From Ailanthus altissimus (taxonomy: Eukaryota > Streptophyta > Magnoliopsida > Sapindales > Simaroubaceae): 64,000 nt of DNA. The translations under genes and the position numbers were made by a program. The DNA is taken from positions 21,565,001 to 21,629,000 of the forward strand of contig OX327706.1 of the NCBI GenBank assembly GCA_946807835.1. The letters are read 5' to 3'. Shown here piece by piece: positions 1 to 15,759 of the stretch; positions within the stretch are counted from its first letter, which is position 1; each line of letters opens with the position of its first letter. The notes under the pieces are model-generated. The model was not told the DNA's origin, made no database searches, and saw only the letters and a list, made by a program, of their open reading frames with translations.

Positions 1-1674
1 TCTGTATGGTACAGTTGGTTGTTCCTAATTGACCAGGATCTTAGAGATTGTGTAGGCATACAAGTATTCAGTTAGGACTGAATACTGAACTGACTCATGA
101 GGACCCCAATAGACATCTTATGTTGCCATCAATTAAAAATCCTCTCAAGTTGAGTAGTATACGTGGTCCTCTGACCTGAGCACCACGGTGGGCTTGTGAG
201 TGATCCACTATGCTTTGGTTCCACGCATGTCAGAGACCTTTCATGGTCTGACCGCTGGGTCTGGTTCGACGCTTATGGAGTCTGATGCGTGCAGATATGG
301 GATCCATCAGCTCTCATAGGGAGTGATATATCTAGATGCTCCAAGATAGTATCTCAGGAAAGTCTTATAGTTATAAGCAGTTAACCCGGAAAGGTGTTTC
401 CATAGGTTAAACAATATGGCAAAGAGTTTTACTCATATTGTTCAATTGAGATACCATTTTGGAGATAGGTTATGGATGAGCATATAGGGATTTGACAGTG
501 CAGATCTATATTCCTGCACATCTAAGATATATATGATGGAAGGACTATACATATGCGTTGTAACCTCAACTTCTATGGCTCAACGCGTCGATTTGTATAT
601 TCGTGACATGTGCGTGGGGCATAACTCACGGACTTATGAAATAGTTCTATTTGATGAATGGGGCGTGTACCTAGGGAATCCCGCAATATGGAGTGTACTC
701 GTTATGCACTAGAACAGAGTACTTGATTAAATTATTTAATCCAGTAATATCTAACGTAACCACGAAAATACGTGCATATATGTATTTAAGCGTTAAATAT
801 AACAATTAGTTAATAATTATTATTTACTAATTGTAAAGTGATACGTGACGTATTGTGGACCTTCAGTTGAGTTTACCCAAGTGTAAAATTTGATGGAACC
901 CGCTAAGGGATATACTTAGTAACTATTCATGAGGAGTAAAATGGTCAATTCACACTTTGATTATTTAACATTTATTTAAATGTTAAATAATCAAATATTT
1001 CTAATAAAATATATTATTATATAATAATATAATATATATATATAATGCATGATAGTTGTCATGTATTATATATAATTAATATTATAATTATTTTATTTAT
1101 TATTTTTAGTTGCCAACAAAGCATATTATATATATATATATATTATTTTTTAATATTATTTTTTTATTAATTAAAGATATATATATATATATGTGTGTGA
1201 ATTTATGAAACGGGATGAGTAGGAAATCAATTGAAACAAAAGAAAAGAAAAGAAAGTGAAAATAAAGGGTTATTTTTATTTTGGCTATTTTTGTTTCATG
1301 CTCTTGTAATTAGGAGAAGCAATTATTGCTTCTATTTCATTTTTCCATTACCGTGAGAGAGACAAGAGCAACCTTTTGAATCGGTCATTTAGATTAAGAG
1401 TTAATCCTACGTTGGGTATAGGAGCTGCTGTTTTAGATTATTAAACCTACCAAAATTGATAACTAGAACTGACAACGAGTACACCTCCAGACGGACTCCG
1501 AAATTAAACATGTAAAATATTACACGTGTTGGTAATTTCTCAATTTAATCATTTATATATTAATTTGATTAATATATGATAAGTGTGTTAATTGTATGTT
1601 TTAAATTTTGCAGCGTTAAAATATGTATTAGATGCGTATTTTTAATTAACACACTACCACATGCATACACCTAG
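1..1674. repeat. Dispersed repeat family A, copy 1 (cut by window start)
   Basis: Non-coding AT-rich sequence that aligns by eye with two other copies (17322-18845 and 24600-26515) and a fragment (21716-21935), all in the same orientation. Shared blocks include 'GGCATACAAGTATTCAGTTA', 'GAGTTGAGTAGTAT' and 'GTGATCCACTATGCTT', followed by AT-rich runs and a closing segment ending 'CACCTAGAT'. No coding capacity is visible. It is probably an LTR or a non-autonomous LTR element, but I could not define TG/CA ends or a target duplication, so the class is inference. Confidence 0.6.
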
Positions 1675-2440
1675 ATACAGTAGATCCCCTTCAGTATTGT
1701 CGGACGGGATTGCAGCACGTCGCAGAATAGGCAGGTCACGATTGAAAATGGCCGAAAAGCATATAGCGATTTCCGGACCAGTTCCACCGTGACCCGAGGA
1801 GGTTTGGTGCAGGTTCGGGAGAACAATGACTGTAGAGGCACACTGACTCATTCAGGCGAGGCACAGGCTGCTAGAGCACCGCTCCACGGTATAGTAGTAG
1901 GGTGTCTGACGACGGACGACATGGCAGAGGATCGAAAGATGGCCAGGAGTGAAAAGAAAATGGCACACGGCTAAGTCAGGCTTGGGCTGAACGGGTGTGT
2001 TATCGTCGAGAGCCAAGGAGGGCGACGCGTTTGTGTCGCACAAGACCCAATCCAAAATGGATCCCACATGAGCACTGCTAGAGAAATGGTCGATGAAACA
2101 ACCGGTGACAACTTGTGAAGATCGACAATTTCGAGGAGATTCAGCGACAGCCGAGGGGCATGGACCACACACAGGAACTCGCCGACTTGAGTCCTAGCCT
2201 TCACTTGAAAATAGCACAGAAAACAGAAACACACATAAAAATAGAAAGGAAAGAAGGAGATCAATGCCTCTGCATACTAGAAACAAAAAAAAAGAGGAAG
2301 AAAAAGCCTCCCGAAGAGAGGCCGTCTCTCCGGGGGGGTCTGGCAACTACGGCTTGAGGACCCTTTGGGAGCTTTTTTCTCTTTTTCGAGGGCTAGGGTT
2401 TTTTTCAGAGAAAAAGCATGTTTGTTGACTTCATTATTGG
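1675..2440. other. GC-rich island of unknown origin, abutting family A
   Basis: This stretch is clearly richer in G and C than its surroundings. It holds only short overlapping open frames in several registers, which is what GC-rich non-coding DNA gives, and I recognise no protein. Read on the minus strand, it starts near 2400 with 'AACCCTAG' followed by pyrimidine-rich and GGGAGGC-type sequence, which resembles the 5' leader of a plant gene or LINE. It stops abruptly at the edge of repeat family A, so it may be a truncated remnant. No gene call is justified. Confidence 0.3.
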
Positions 2441-4383
2441 TTGAAGTATGAAATTAATTATGAAAAAAAATGAATAATATTTTATTTAGATAAAAATACC
2501 CTTAAGTTTTAATTTTTTATATTTGAATTTGATAAGAATTTTTAAATTAAGTTTAATTTATTTTAGGATCCACTTGAGAATATTTTTAACAAAATATTGT
2601 AACATATTAGTAAATAGATAATTAGTTAGTAATTGTCAAATAAATTGTAAACTAACTTATGTTTTGTTGAGTATTTGATTATGTAATTGAAATGTACCTT
2701 TTTTGCTATAAAAATATATAAAACACTCAAAATATTATAAAAATATTTTTATTAAGTAGGGTTGTAAGAGCCCTTGTCTTGTGTCAAATCCCAAGTTTAG
2801 AATATCAACTCTTGGATTCTCATGGTTAGGTCAAAATTCAGAGAACAAGCAATCCCTAACTTTTAGTATTAAGGTCTTGAGTTTATATGAGATACTAAGT
2901 TCAAAAGATTAGGATTCAAAGGAAGACAATGGCTCCCTAAATTCCAATATTGAGGTCATAATTTTTGTTATCAATATTGAAGAAAATATGTTAATTTTCT
3001 TCTCTTTCTTAAGTGTAATTTTTATAATTTTATATTAATTAATAATGTTATTAAATTACATTAATAATTGTACTTAAAAATATTAATTAATTAAAATTTT
3101 AAAATTTAAATTATTTATTTTTAAAAGTAATTACTTATTTATTTAAAATTATTAATTTATGACACGTCCAGAATATAGAAGTTTATTCTCAAGTGTAGGA
3201 TTGTCGAAGTAATAAATAACTTGGTGCCAATGAGGTTAATCTACAGAAAAGTGAAATTAAAATTACAAATTAAAAATACTTTAAAGACAAATAAAGCAAT
3301 ATAAGACATTTACAAATAATAATTCAAATAACCAATTAAAATGAATGCTAAAGTTAGGAGGATCCACTCTTAGCATTTGAAATAAGAATATATTCAACTC
3401 TTTTTATAACTCAATTAGAATCCTCACACAAAAGAGGTTCCAATCGGAAGATATAACAATTAAAGTTCATCACCATTTATATATTAAGTTGTATTTATTT
3501 CTTTCAATTATTATACATTAAATCTTATAAATGGATTCAAGTATTTATTATGCCAATCTTTATATTTGTTTACAATAAATCAAGACTCTCACTTTACAAG
3601 AAATGGTATTTACGCCAAATCTTGTAAATAGTTTCAAGAATTTATTGTGCCAACTATAAAAATTATTTATAATAAATCAAGATACACCACTTTACAAGAA
3701 ATGATATCAATATTGCAAACAAAATAAAAACATCATATATAAATTTGCTAACTTAAGAATGAAACATTAAATTCATAAATAAGAATTAAGTATATCTTAT
3801 TACCTTGCCAAAAGTTTTACCATTTTACCTTAACAAAAAAAACATTGCTTAGACATAATAAAATTATAGAGAAAAAAAAGAGATGGAAGAAGAGATAACA
3901 TAATTTTAGAATAGTAAACAAGATAACTAATACTACAAAGAGATAATACAAAAGACAAGTATTTTGAACTAAAATCTAGATCTGGGCATAAACATGTCAC
4001 CTATTATAGAAAAATATGAATAAATTAATATAAATGAAGAATGAATCACTTAGATGGTAAAAGTAAAAAAGAATGGCAACTAATTTGCATTGATTATCAT
4101 TAATGCACCCATTTAATTATCCAATTTGAAATTGATGTGGTCCGAATTAGCTTCCACTTAAAAACTTAAAGTTGTAGATAAGTCTCTTATATTTCTAAAT
4201 CAACAGATGTTCCTTCTTAAGCAATGACTCTTAAGGATGTGCATTTTTGGCTAAATGGTTAATGAACCTTTAATGGGATAGTACAAAGTCCTAGAAAGGC
4301 CCAACCTTCCTCTCGCTCAGCTCTTGACTAATCTTTCTTTAATGAAAGAATTGGCGTAATCATTATCTGATATTTGAATTGAA
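2441..4383. other. AT-rich intergenic DNA, no gene seen
   Basis: AT-rich sequence with homopolymer runs and no open frame of interest. Two near-identical stretches around 3530-3600 and 3620-3700 (both with 'CTTTACAAGAAATG') suggest a small local duplication. Nothing else is identifiable. Confidence 0.5.
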
Positions 4384-4650
4384 TTAAGGTACAAAATATA
4401 TAGGTACTTGAGCTGGAACTCTCGCATCAGCTGGATAGGCCGTCTTTTCGGCTCCATTCGGATTCTTCTTCGCATCACCGGTAAGATACATGCTGATGAT
4501 GGTGACCTTTTTCTCTTCCGGGGAACGGACAGCCTTGAACTCTTCCATGTCCCGCATAAAATTCTCGTTTACGTTTAGATCGATGTTTATCTGCTTGTTG
4601 TCCGGGCCTGAGCTCCATGCAAATTCTCCTTTCAAAGTTGCAAAACACAA
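4384..4650 (-). pseudogene. Retrotransposon gag remnant
   Basis: An 88-codon open frame contains 'FMRDMEEFKAVRSPEEKK' followed by 'MYLTGDAK'. This matches the recurrent plant LTR-retrotransposon Gag pattern in which a DMEQ-F block precedes 'MYLTGDAKLWW'. The similarity ends just after GDAK, and the remainder (to 'PIYFVP') does not look like Gag. There is no zinc knuckle, protease or LTR nearby. I read it as a short relic rather than a gene; the family assignment is from memory. Confidence 0.4.
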
Positions 4651-5239
4651 TCCCTAGTGTAAGTCGTAATCAACATTGAGTTATCTCATATGTATTAGAT
4701 ACGTATTTCTATAGTTATGGGCTAAATACTAATGATTGTTTGAGCTGGACCTGTACTGCAGATCAGTTCTGTTCTAGGCTATTTTCACCCTACCATTTTT
4801 ACCCTCTAAACGCTCGAATTTTAAATTTCTTATGAAATACAATATGTTAGCCTATTGCGTCAGCTCTTCATAGGATCAAGAAGCACTTCAATTGGATTCC
4901 TAAATAGAAAGTTATACCCATTTTACTGAACCTGTTATAAAATAGTTAAAAGCTAATTATATACAATATTGTAAACATACTTAAGTTAGTAGAGTTAAAA
5001 ATATTAGTAATATAAAATAATGATGTAAAACCCTTATTAAATATATAATTTCAAGTGTTCATCAATTTATTTTTATAATAATTTTGTAAAATGGGTACAT
5101 ATACATGGTTATTTAACAATGTGAGTAGGTAGAAATAAGAATCCAAAAAACAAATTCCTTATATCTAAAGAATGAATCCTAATTCGTTATTAAAGTGGTT
5201 AACCAAATAAAAAAATTCTCATAAAAATAAGTAAGCATC
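4651..5239. other. AT-rich spacer
   Basis: No coding sequence or clear repeat boundary is visible between the gag remnant and the Mutator-like element. Confidence 0.4.
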
Positions 5240-5248
5240 AATCATAAT

Positions 5249-6355
5249 GGGATAAGGACATTTTTATCCCACAAGTTTGACTTAATTCCCAATTTTACCT
5301 CACGGGTTTTAAAAAATCTAATTTTGTGATAGTTTGTTAGTAAGATTTCGTTAACTTTAACACTGGAGGGGCAAAACAGTTATGACTTGTCAATGTGTCA
5401 ATAATTAATTTGTCACTTAAATAATAAAATAAATAAAAAGAGAGTAGCCGTTGCCACCATCGTCAGTAGCCAGCAGACCGGCCGTCGGTGACCAATTGCG
5501 ATTCAACTCAAAATTTTATAATTTACGTAATGGTAAGATTTTTTTTTATCAACGGAGTATCGTAGATGTGTCAAAAATGGAAACAAAACACTGTGGGAGG
5601 TAGCGGCCACAGCCGTTTGCCATCGAACAGTGGTAGCCGGTTGTCGCGCATCGAACAGCGGGCGGTGGAGTGCACCGCCCCTACCATTGGACAGATTGAC
5701 CTCCAATCTATCCAACGGTGGAGGCAATGCACACCACCGCCCCGCCATTCAACGAGCGACTGGCAGTGGGGGTGTTACCAGCGGCCACCACTGCTCGTCG
5801 TGGAACGATGGGGAGATGAGTGTACCGCCCTCACCCTACCGTTCCACGGTGGCGCGCAGTGGCCGCCACCCTCCCCCTATTTTTGATCTATTTTTTAGTC
5901 ACCTCCTTGTTTTTTTTTACAAAAATAATTCTACCATTGTATAGATATAAAAAAAATGGAATCCAATAACATAAATTTTGCCTATTTTCTTTATCAAAAT
6001 TCGGCGACTGGTGGTGGCCAGCGACAACAGTCGCCGATTTTAGTAGTTTAATTTTATTTATTTTAATTATTTTTTAATATAAAATAAAATTTAATATTCA
6101 TTAAAAGTCACGTGTCTTTTATTTTTAATTACCTATTAATAAATAACACGTGTATATTGTATAATGTACTCACATTACTATTTTTAATTAATATAATAAC
6201 TTAAGGTAAATTTATCAATGTATAATAGAAAGTGATTTTCAATTAAAATTAACAAAATCTTACTAATGTACTAAGATAAAATTAAATTTTTTAAAATTCA
6301 TAAAATAAAATAAAAAATTAAATCAAATTTGTGAAACAAAAATATCCTTTATCTC
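5249..6355. mobile_element. Mutator-like element with long TIRs and GC-rich interior
   Basis: The left end (from 5249, 'GGGATAAGGACATTTTTATC') and the reverse complement of the right end (ending 6355, 'GAGATAAAGGATATTTTTGT') align for about 120 bp, so the element has long terminal inverted repeats. It is flanked by 9-bp direct repeats, AATCATAAT (5240-5248) and AATTATAAT (6356-6364), with one mismatch. Long TIRs plus a 9-bp duplication are the Mutator superfamily signature. No transposase frame is present, so it is non-autonomous. The interior (about 5440-5890) is GC-rich with GCCGCCAC-type motifs and could be captured host sequence (Pack-MULE-like), but I do not recognise a donor gene. Confidence 0.75.
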
Positions 6356-6364
6356 AATTATAAT

Positions 6365-6848
6365 CTTACCACATAAAATAAGTAGCCAAACTAGTAACCC
6401 AACCACAAATCTGTTATAACCTATGTATATATTCTAGAAATGAAACTCATATCACAAATTCTCTTTTCATCACTAAACCATAAGTAATCATTTAAGATTT
6501 CAATCTCGCTTACACTGATATAAGGGATAGTTAACTTTACATTTATGTACTATTCTTAAGAAGAAAATTCAGGCAAATCAAAATTTATATGACAACTTGA
6601 TACAATCAACTGAATATCTATAAAATAATTATCTTGATTATTCAAGCTATATAAATAATTATCTTTTACTGGACGTGAGAGACAAGTGGCTGAGGTGTAA
6701 TATACTTTGTTCATACGACTTGCAAACGAAGTTTACAATAATATTGTCAGTGTCTTCTTCCGTTTAATTAAAACCATGTACGTAAGCTTGATATTGATGA
6801 TATATGATACGTCGAACTTTCTTACTTTAGAACATCAGCCTACATTCA
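6365..6848. other. 3' flank and presumed 3'UTR of the CCoAOMT-like gene
   Basis: AT-rich. The part next to 6849 should be the 3'UTR of the minus-strand methyltransferase gene. I could not place a clear AATAAA signal on that strand. Confidence 0.35.
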
Positions 6849-9764
<2,916 letters not shown>

Positions 9765-9834
9765 TGCTGTTAGTGTAAAATCTCCTTGTTCTTCTTATTC
9801 CTTTGCTTTTGAGAGTATTTTAACAGGACTTCTC

Positions 9835-9842
9835 TATTTATA
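9835..9842 (-). promoter_or_regulatory. TATA box of the CCoAOMT-like gene
   Basis: TATAAATA on the minus strand lies about 70 bp upstream of the start codon at 9764. This places transcription start near 9805 and gives a short 5'UTR of about 40 nt. Only the motif and spacing support it. Confidence 0.6.
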
Positions 9843-10735
9843 AATAGAAGTTGCTAGAAAACGAGCGCATATATAGGACAACGTCAACGACACGGACCCA
9901 ACTTCAAGAAAATGTTATAAGTGAAAGTTATTTTTAATGAGGATTGCAATGTTAAAATACAAACATTCAAAAGCCAATTAGTAAATACAAACAGCTCATC
10001 AAAAGGAAGAAAGAGGAGTAAAAAAGCTAGAGCCCAGCGCCAATCTCATTGCAAATTAAAAAAGTAAATACAAACAAAAAAAAAACAATAGAGGTCATAT
10101 TTTTATAATGACGACGGTTCCGCATGCAGATAAAAAAATCTGCCTTAGTTGAGTTACACGTCACAGATTCTCCTGGCTAAATTTCTTCAATTATTAATTG
10201 CAGTACCCATCACGACTTCACGAGAGGCCTGCTTGTTTACTTTAACTGTTACTTTACTTGCAACCAAAATTTCCCTAGTTGATGTGGTTGTCAGGACTTC
10301 CAACTTAAAAGGTTTTTAAGTTCATTTTCTTACTATTATTCGGACGAGATTTCATCTTTTTCTTATATTTAGATTTACAGACTGTATTATTATAAATTTA
10401 TCTCAATTGATCTCAATAAATTTTTAATTTTCAAGTTAAAAAAATTTATATACCAAACAATCAAAGTGGAATTTATCATTAAAGACGAGTAAATAATATA
10501 ATATTATGATAGTCATTTAATACATCTATTTATTCGTTTTCAAACAAAAAAAAGTTCACCTATTTATTCTACCTTAAAGTTTAATATTTTCTTTTTATTA
10601 TCACTTAATAACTCAATATAAGAATCTTTCCCAAAAAAAAAACTCAATATAAGAATTATTTATGAAAAAATACTAAATTATTTTTCGAGAGTTTGATCTA
10701 AATTATATTAAAATTATTGTGGTGGTTTTTAATAA
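9843..10735. other. Upstream region of the CCoAOMT-like gene
   Basis: Non-coding. It contains an 'ACACGTCAC' motif near 10155 and AT-rich DNA, and ends at the target duplication of the next Mutator-like element. No further gene is seen. Confidence 0.4.
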
Positions 10736-10990
10736 AAGAAAAAGGGAAAATTTTGGAAAATGGCCCCTTTTTATAAAAGATATTCTTTTTTAGACATATA
10801 AAATTTCTAATTTTTTTTGTAACTAAAAGACTTAAAATTAACATTTTTGCCCATCAACTATATTTTGTGTAAATTAAAACAATTCATCTAAAAAAAGCAC
10901 ACATATCTCATCAAAGCCCTAAACAAGTCTACGGTAAATTCTTAACAAATCGACGTCAAATACTTGGTAAGTTTTTTAAATTAAAGATAT

Positions 10991-11675
10991 TATTAAAGCG
11001 GAAATATACAAACAAGTAAAAAATTTACCCAAATAATATAATAATGCAGAACAAGTTATTAAGAAATAAATAGAGAAAGGGGTAGAAGAAGAACACACAA
11101 AGAATTACGTGGTTCGGCAACTTGTCTACATCCACGGTAGATCAAGATCACACTCTTCTCTTATTATGAATCACAAGGCACTCACAAAGTATGTCTTTGA
11201 TAAGAAATATCATAAAAAAATCTCTCTTTCTCACTCTAAGAATTTTCTCTCACAAAGATCTCTTATTTATCACAAAGATTGTCAAGATATCTAGTTAATC
11301 ATAAAAATAGGTTTACAAGCCAATTGATAGCCTTTATATAGGCTTTGGGACGACCTAAATTTACCCTATACGTGTGGGAGTCGTATTAGGGAGTCCTGAA
11401 ACAAGTGAAAGACGAAATAAGGAAGTTTCCTTATTTCAGGATACTGTTCTCATCTCCAGCGCCACGGCACTGGCGCTCTTCTGCTGAGCGCTACGGCGCT
11501 AGCCTCCTGGCGCCACGGCGCTCAAGTTCTGAATTGGGCGCCGCGGTGCTGGCGCTTAGTGCACCCTTCTTCATTTTTTGCCTCCTTTCGCGTCCGTCTT
11601 CGATCCGTGCACACCCTACACACTTGGCTTGATCTCCAAATCATATTCCGATGATTTTCAATCAATATCTTCACA
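10991..11675 (-). repeat. Copia 3' LTR
   Basis: Aligns along its whole length with the LTR at 15760-16474. Its left edge begins TATTAAAGCGG where the other LTR has TGTTGAAGCGG, so the terminal dinucleotide has mutated. It contains the 'ACGTGGTTCGG...TCCACGG' block and a GC-rich cluster of GCGCC/GGCGCT units at about 11458-11560. Confidence 0.88.
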
Positions 11676-11684
11676 AATCCCCTC
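11676..11684 (-). other. Copia polypurine tract
   Basis: On the minus strand this reads GAGGGGATT directly before the 3' LTR, the position expected for the plus-strand primer. Confidence 0.6.
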
Positions 11685-11744
11685 ATTGATTCAAAATCAT
11701 CCACAAAGCAACTCGATCTCTCATTTCCGCATATTCAGTCACCT

Positions 11745-14700
11745 TCACAAAGTAGTGACTCCGGTTAAGTTCTTGCATAGGACGAACTTAATCGAGGGTA
11801 GTGGCTTAGTCAACATATCAGCAGGGTTTTTAGATGACGCTATCTTTGTTAAACTAACTTTACCACTTTGGGCAATCTCACAAATGTAATGGAGCCTCAC
11901 ATCAATGTGTTTTGACCTCTCGTAGAACACTTGATGCTTGCTTAGGTGTATGGCACTCTGACTATCACAATACACACCGGTGTTCACATCTTCACTAGCC
12001 AATACCTCTGCGCATATGTCTTTTAACCACACGGCCTCCTTGATAGCTTCACCAACAGCTATGTACTCTGCCTCTGTGGTAGATAGTGCAACCACATGTT
12101 GTAGAATTGATCTCCAATACACACTACACCCAAACACTGTGAATACGTAGCCCGTCAATGATCTTCTCTTGTCAAGATCACTTGCATAATCTGAGTCTAC
12201 ATACCTTCTTACCATTTCATTGTTGTCATCATCTTTCTTATACATTAACCCGTGATTCAACGTTCCCTTGAGATATCTCAGAATCCACTTTACTGCAAGC
12301 CAGTGATCCTCTCCCGGATTTGTCATGTATCTACTCACCACACTTACAGCCTGTGCTATGTCTGGTCTTGTGCACACCATTACATACATGATGCTCCCCA
12401 CAGCGCTCGCATACGGTACTTTACTCATCTACAGTTTCTCCTCATCGGATGTCGGTGACTATGCTGTTGAAAGTCTGAAATGCATGGCCAAAGGAGTAGA
12501 GACAGCCTTCGCGTTTGACATACCAAACTTCTCCAAAATATTGACTATATATCGCTATTGGGACAAGAAGATAACATCTCTTCTTTCCCTCACAATATCC
12601 ATACCCAAAATTCTCTTCGTTGCTCCCAAATCCTTCATTTCAAACTCGCCACTCAACTGCTTCTTGAGCTTCTGTATTTCTTCCATGTTCTTGCACGCAA
12701 TCAACATATCATTGACGTATAGAAGAAAATACATCATCCCACAACTTATATTCCTGAAGTACACGCATCTGTCATATTGTTCTTACTAAAATCACAAGTC
12801 ATCATAAACTCATCAAATCTCTTATACTACTGACTAGGTGATTGCTTTAACCCGTACAATGACTTCTTTAGCAAACAAGCATAATCTTCTTTTTCGGGCT
12901 CCTCGAACCCCTGCGGCTATGCCATGTATATCATTTCTTTAAGCTCTCCATGTAGAAAAGTTGTCTTTACATCCATCTGCTCTAGATGTAAATCAAGGTT
13001 TGCACACATGGCTAACAAAATCCTAATAGATGTGTGCTTGATAACTGGAGAGAATATCTCATGAAAATTGACTCCCTCTCTCTGAGTAAAATCTTGTGCT
13101 ACTAACCTAGCCTTAAATCTCATAGGCTCAATCCCCGGTATCCCTTCCTTCACCTTATACACTCACTTGCACCCGACTAGCTTCCTTTGAGGTCTCTCTA
13201 TAAAATTTCAGGTATTGTTCTTCCTAAGAGAACAAATTTCTTCTTCCATGGCCTACTGCCATTCTTTCTTGTTTTCACTCTTCATAGTCTCACCATATGT
13301 CCTAGGCTCATCATACTCAAAAGTGTAAGCAGAATTAAAAGCATGAACAACTAAGTCTGCTTGTACATATCTGACTGGTGGGTTAATCGTTCTCCTTAAC
13401 CTGTCTCTAGCAAGTTGGTACTCTTCAAGTTCCAACTCAGGAGTTCTAGTCTTCTTTTGGGTGGACTTGGAGGAACTCGTCGGTGTTCTTGGTTCATCTT
13501 CAAGGATCTCCTCGTTGAAGTGTTGATCTGAGGGCATAGCAGATCCATTTTCAGGCTCTACTTCAACTTCTATTGACTCGGGTGCTGAGTCTTCCTTGGT
13601 CACAGGTTCTTCTTTCTTATCTTTTTGGGAGGTTTTCAGCATCGTCATCTCATCGAACGTCACATCACGACTTATGATACTCCTTGGTGGTGTTAAGTCT
13701 TTACACCACACCTTGTATCCTTTCACTCTTTCTAAATATCCTATAAATACATATTTGATAGCTCTAGGTTCCACATTCCCCTCCTTAATATGTACAAAGG
13801 CAGGGCAACCAAATATTCTGAGGTGGTCATACTTTGGAGGATTGCCAGACCATTTCTATTCTGGCATCTTGAAGTCAATTGCTGATAAGGGACTTCTATT
13901 AATCAAGTAAACTGCAGTTACTACAGCTTCTCCCCAGAATGTCTTGGACATCTTTGCATTGGTAAGCATGCATCTAACCCTTTCAAGTAGGGTCCTGTTC
14001 ATTCTCTCAGTTACCTCATTCTGCTGCGGTGTTGATCTTACTGTTTTATGCGTTACAATCCTATGCTTGGCACAAAACCCATTAAACTCTCTGTTGCAAA
14101 ATTCGAGGCCGTTGTCAGTTCTCAACCTCTTCACTCTTTTGCCAGTCTGATTCTCAACAAGAACCTTCTAAGTCTTGAATACTTCAAAGGCTTGATCCTT
14201 GCTCTTCAACACATAGACCCTCAACTTCCTCGAATAGTCATCGTTCAAGCTGAGAAAATACCTGGCACCACCAGGAGTAACTGTCTTAGCTGGTCTCCAA
14301 ATATCCGAGTATATGTAGTTAAGAGTCCCCTTAGTCTTGTGCTCGCCGGTACTGAACCTCACTCTATGTACTTTCTCAAGCACACAATGCTCACAAAACT
14401 CTAAGGGCTGGAACTTATCCTCACCAAAAGCCTTTTGACTATATAACTCCTTTAGGTTTCTCTCGCCTAGATGTGCCAGTCTAAGATGCCACAACTTGGT
14501 TTGCATACTCTCATCATCTACAGAGAATAGTGCAGACCCACTCACGACTTCTCCCTTAAGCACATAAACACGTTTACGCTTCTCTCCTCTCATCACCACC
14601 ATGGAACCTTTCAAAACTCTTAAACTCCCTCCGTCAATCCTGATGGAACATCCATTCTGGTCTAAAGTCCCCAGTGAGATCAAATTTCTCTTCAAGTCAG

Positions 14701-15727
14701 GAACATACCTAACATTTGTCAACTCTCTCACTCGCCCATCATGCAGTCTAAGCTTAACACTACCAATTCCCATCATCTGACATGCAATGTCATTACCCAT
14801 TAACACTTTACCACTACTAATGGGCTGGAAATTTGTAAACCAAGACTTGTGCGGGCACATGTGAAAAGTACAACCAGAATCTAAAATCCATTGTTCAGAG
14901 TTCATACAATCAGTAGCGACGAGTGTCTCTGCGCTGTCATAGCTATCATCATAGGCAAGCGCAGTATCCGCTTTCTTCTTATCTTATGCTCTCTTCTCAG
15001 GACAGTCCTTTATGAAGTGTCCCTCTTTCTTGCAGCAATAGCACTTCTTAGGAGTCCTAGACTTCGACCTTAAGCCTTTTTTCTTCCCATCTCTATATGA
15101 GGGCCTTCCTCTTACAGATAAATTTTCTGCATTGCCCTCGGTCTGCTTTCCTAATAACTTTGAGTTTAACGATGATTTCACATCACTCATCGTTAAACTC
15201 TCTCTGTCGTAGAGTAGCGTATCAACAAAACTCTCATAGCTCTTAGGGAGTGAACTCAGCAGGATAATTGCTCTATCTTCATCTTCTATCTTGATGTTGA
15301 TAGACTCAAGATCAATGATGATCTTATTGAAGGCGTCTATATGATCTTTCATCGGCGTCCCCTCTGACATGGACAGCTGATATAGCTTCTTCTTTATATG
15401 TAATCTGTTGGCCAACGATTTTCTCATATAAAGAGAGTCAAGTTTCTTCCAAAGACTTATTACCGTCGCCTCACCTGCTACTTCCCTTAGTACTTCATCG
15501 TTCCATGACAGAACGATTGTGCTATGAGCTCTTTCTTGAATGTCCTTTCTTTCTGCTTTAGCTCTAGATGACTCTAGCGTCTTCTTTTCATCACTAGATG
15601 GAGCTGCAGTCTCCTTTAATGCTGAACCAAGCCTTTGGCTCACCAAAAACGCCTTAACCTTCATCTTCCACAGATTGAAGTCATTCGTACCGTTGAATTT
15701 CTCTACCTCGTACTTGGGTGTGGCCAT
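11745..15727 (-). pseudogene. Copia gag-pol remnant
   Basis: Broken polyprotein in successive pieces. 15727-14984 is Gag with a CX2CX4HX4C zinc knuckle ('CYCCKKEGHFIKDC'). 14905-14168 holds the protease motif 'WILDSGCTFHMC', the GAG-pre-integrase motif 'LWHLRLAHLGERNL' and the start of integrase. 14134-13856 continues integrase ('TDNGLEF'). 13774-13253 is the integrase C-terminal and linker region. 13162-12917 and 12764-12555 are reverse transcriptase. 12428-11745 is RNase H ('STTEAEYIAVGEA'). Stops or frameshifts separate the pieces, and the RT active-site box reads YVND instead of YVDD. It is a non-functional relic. Confidence 0.92.
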
Positions 15728-15744
15728 ATCTGCTTAGAACCAAA

Positions 15745-15756
15745 GCTCTGATACCA
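15745..15756 (-). other. Copia primer-binding site (initiator Met tRNA)
   Basis: The minus strand reads TGGTATCAGAGC, the complement of the plant initiator-Met tRNA 3' end, three bases inside the 5' LTR. This fixes the element's orientation. Confidence 0.9.
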
Positions 15757-15759
15757 GTT

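Noticed and set aside
1789..2357. Several overlapping frames of 60-106 codons
   Set aside because: Frames on both strands overlap in a GC-rich stretch; none has a recognisable domain.
5503..5944. Frames of 80-106 codons in the GC-rich interior of the Mutator-like element
   Set aside because: Overlapping frames on both strands with low-complexity Pro/Arg composition; a consequence of base composition.
12325..12789. A 154-codon plus-strand frame
   Set aside because: Antisense to the Copia reverse transcriptase/RNase H remnant; a shadow frame.
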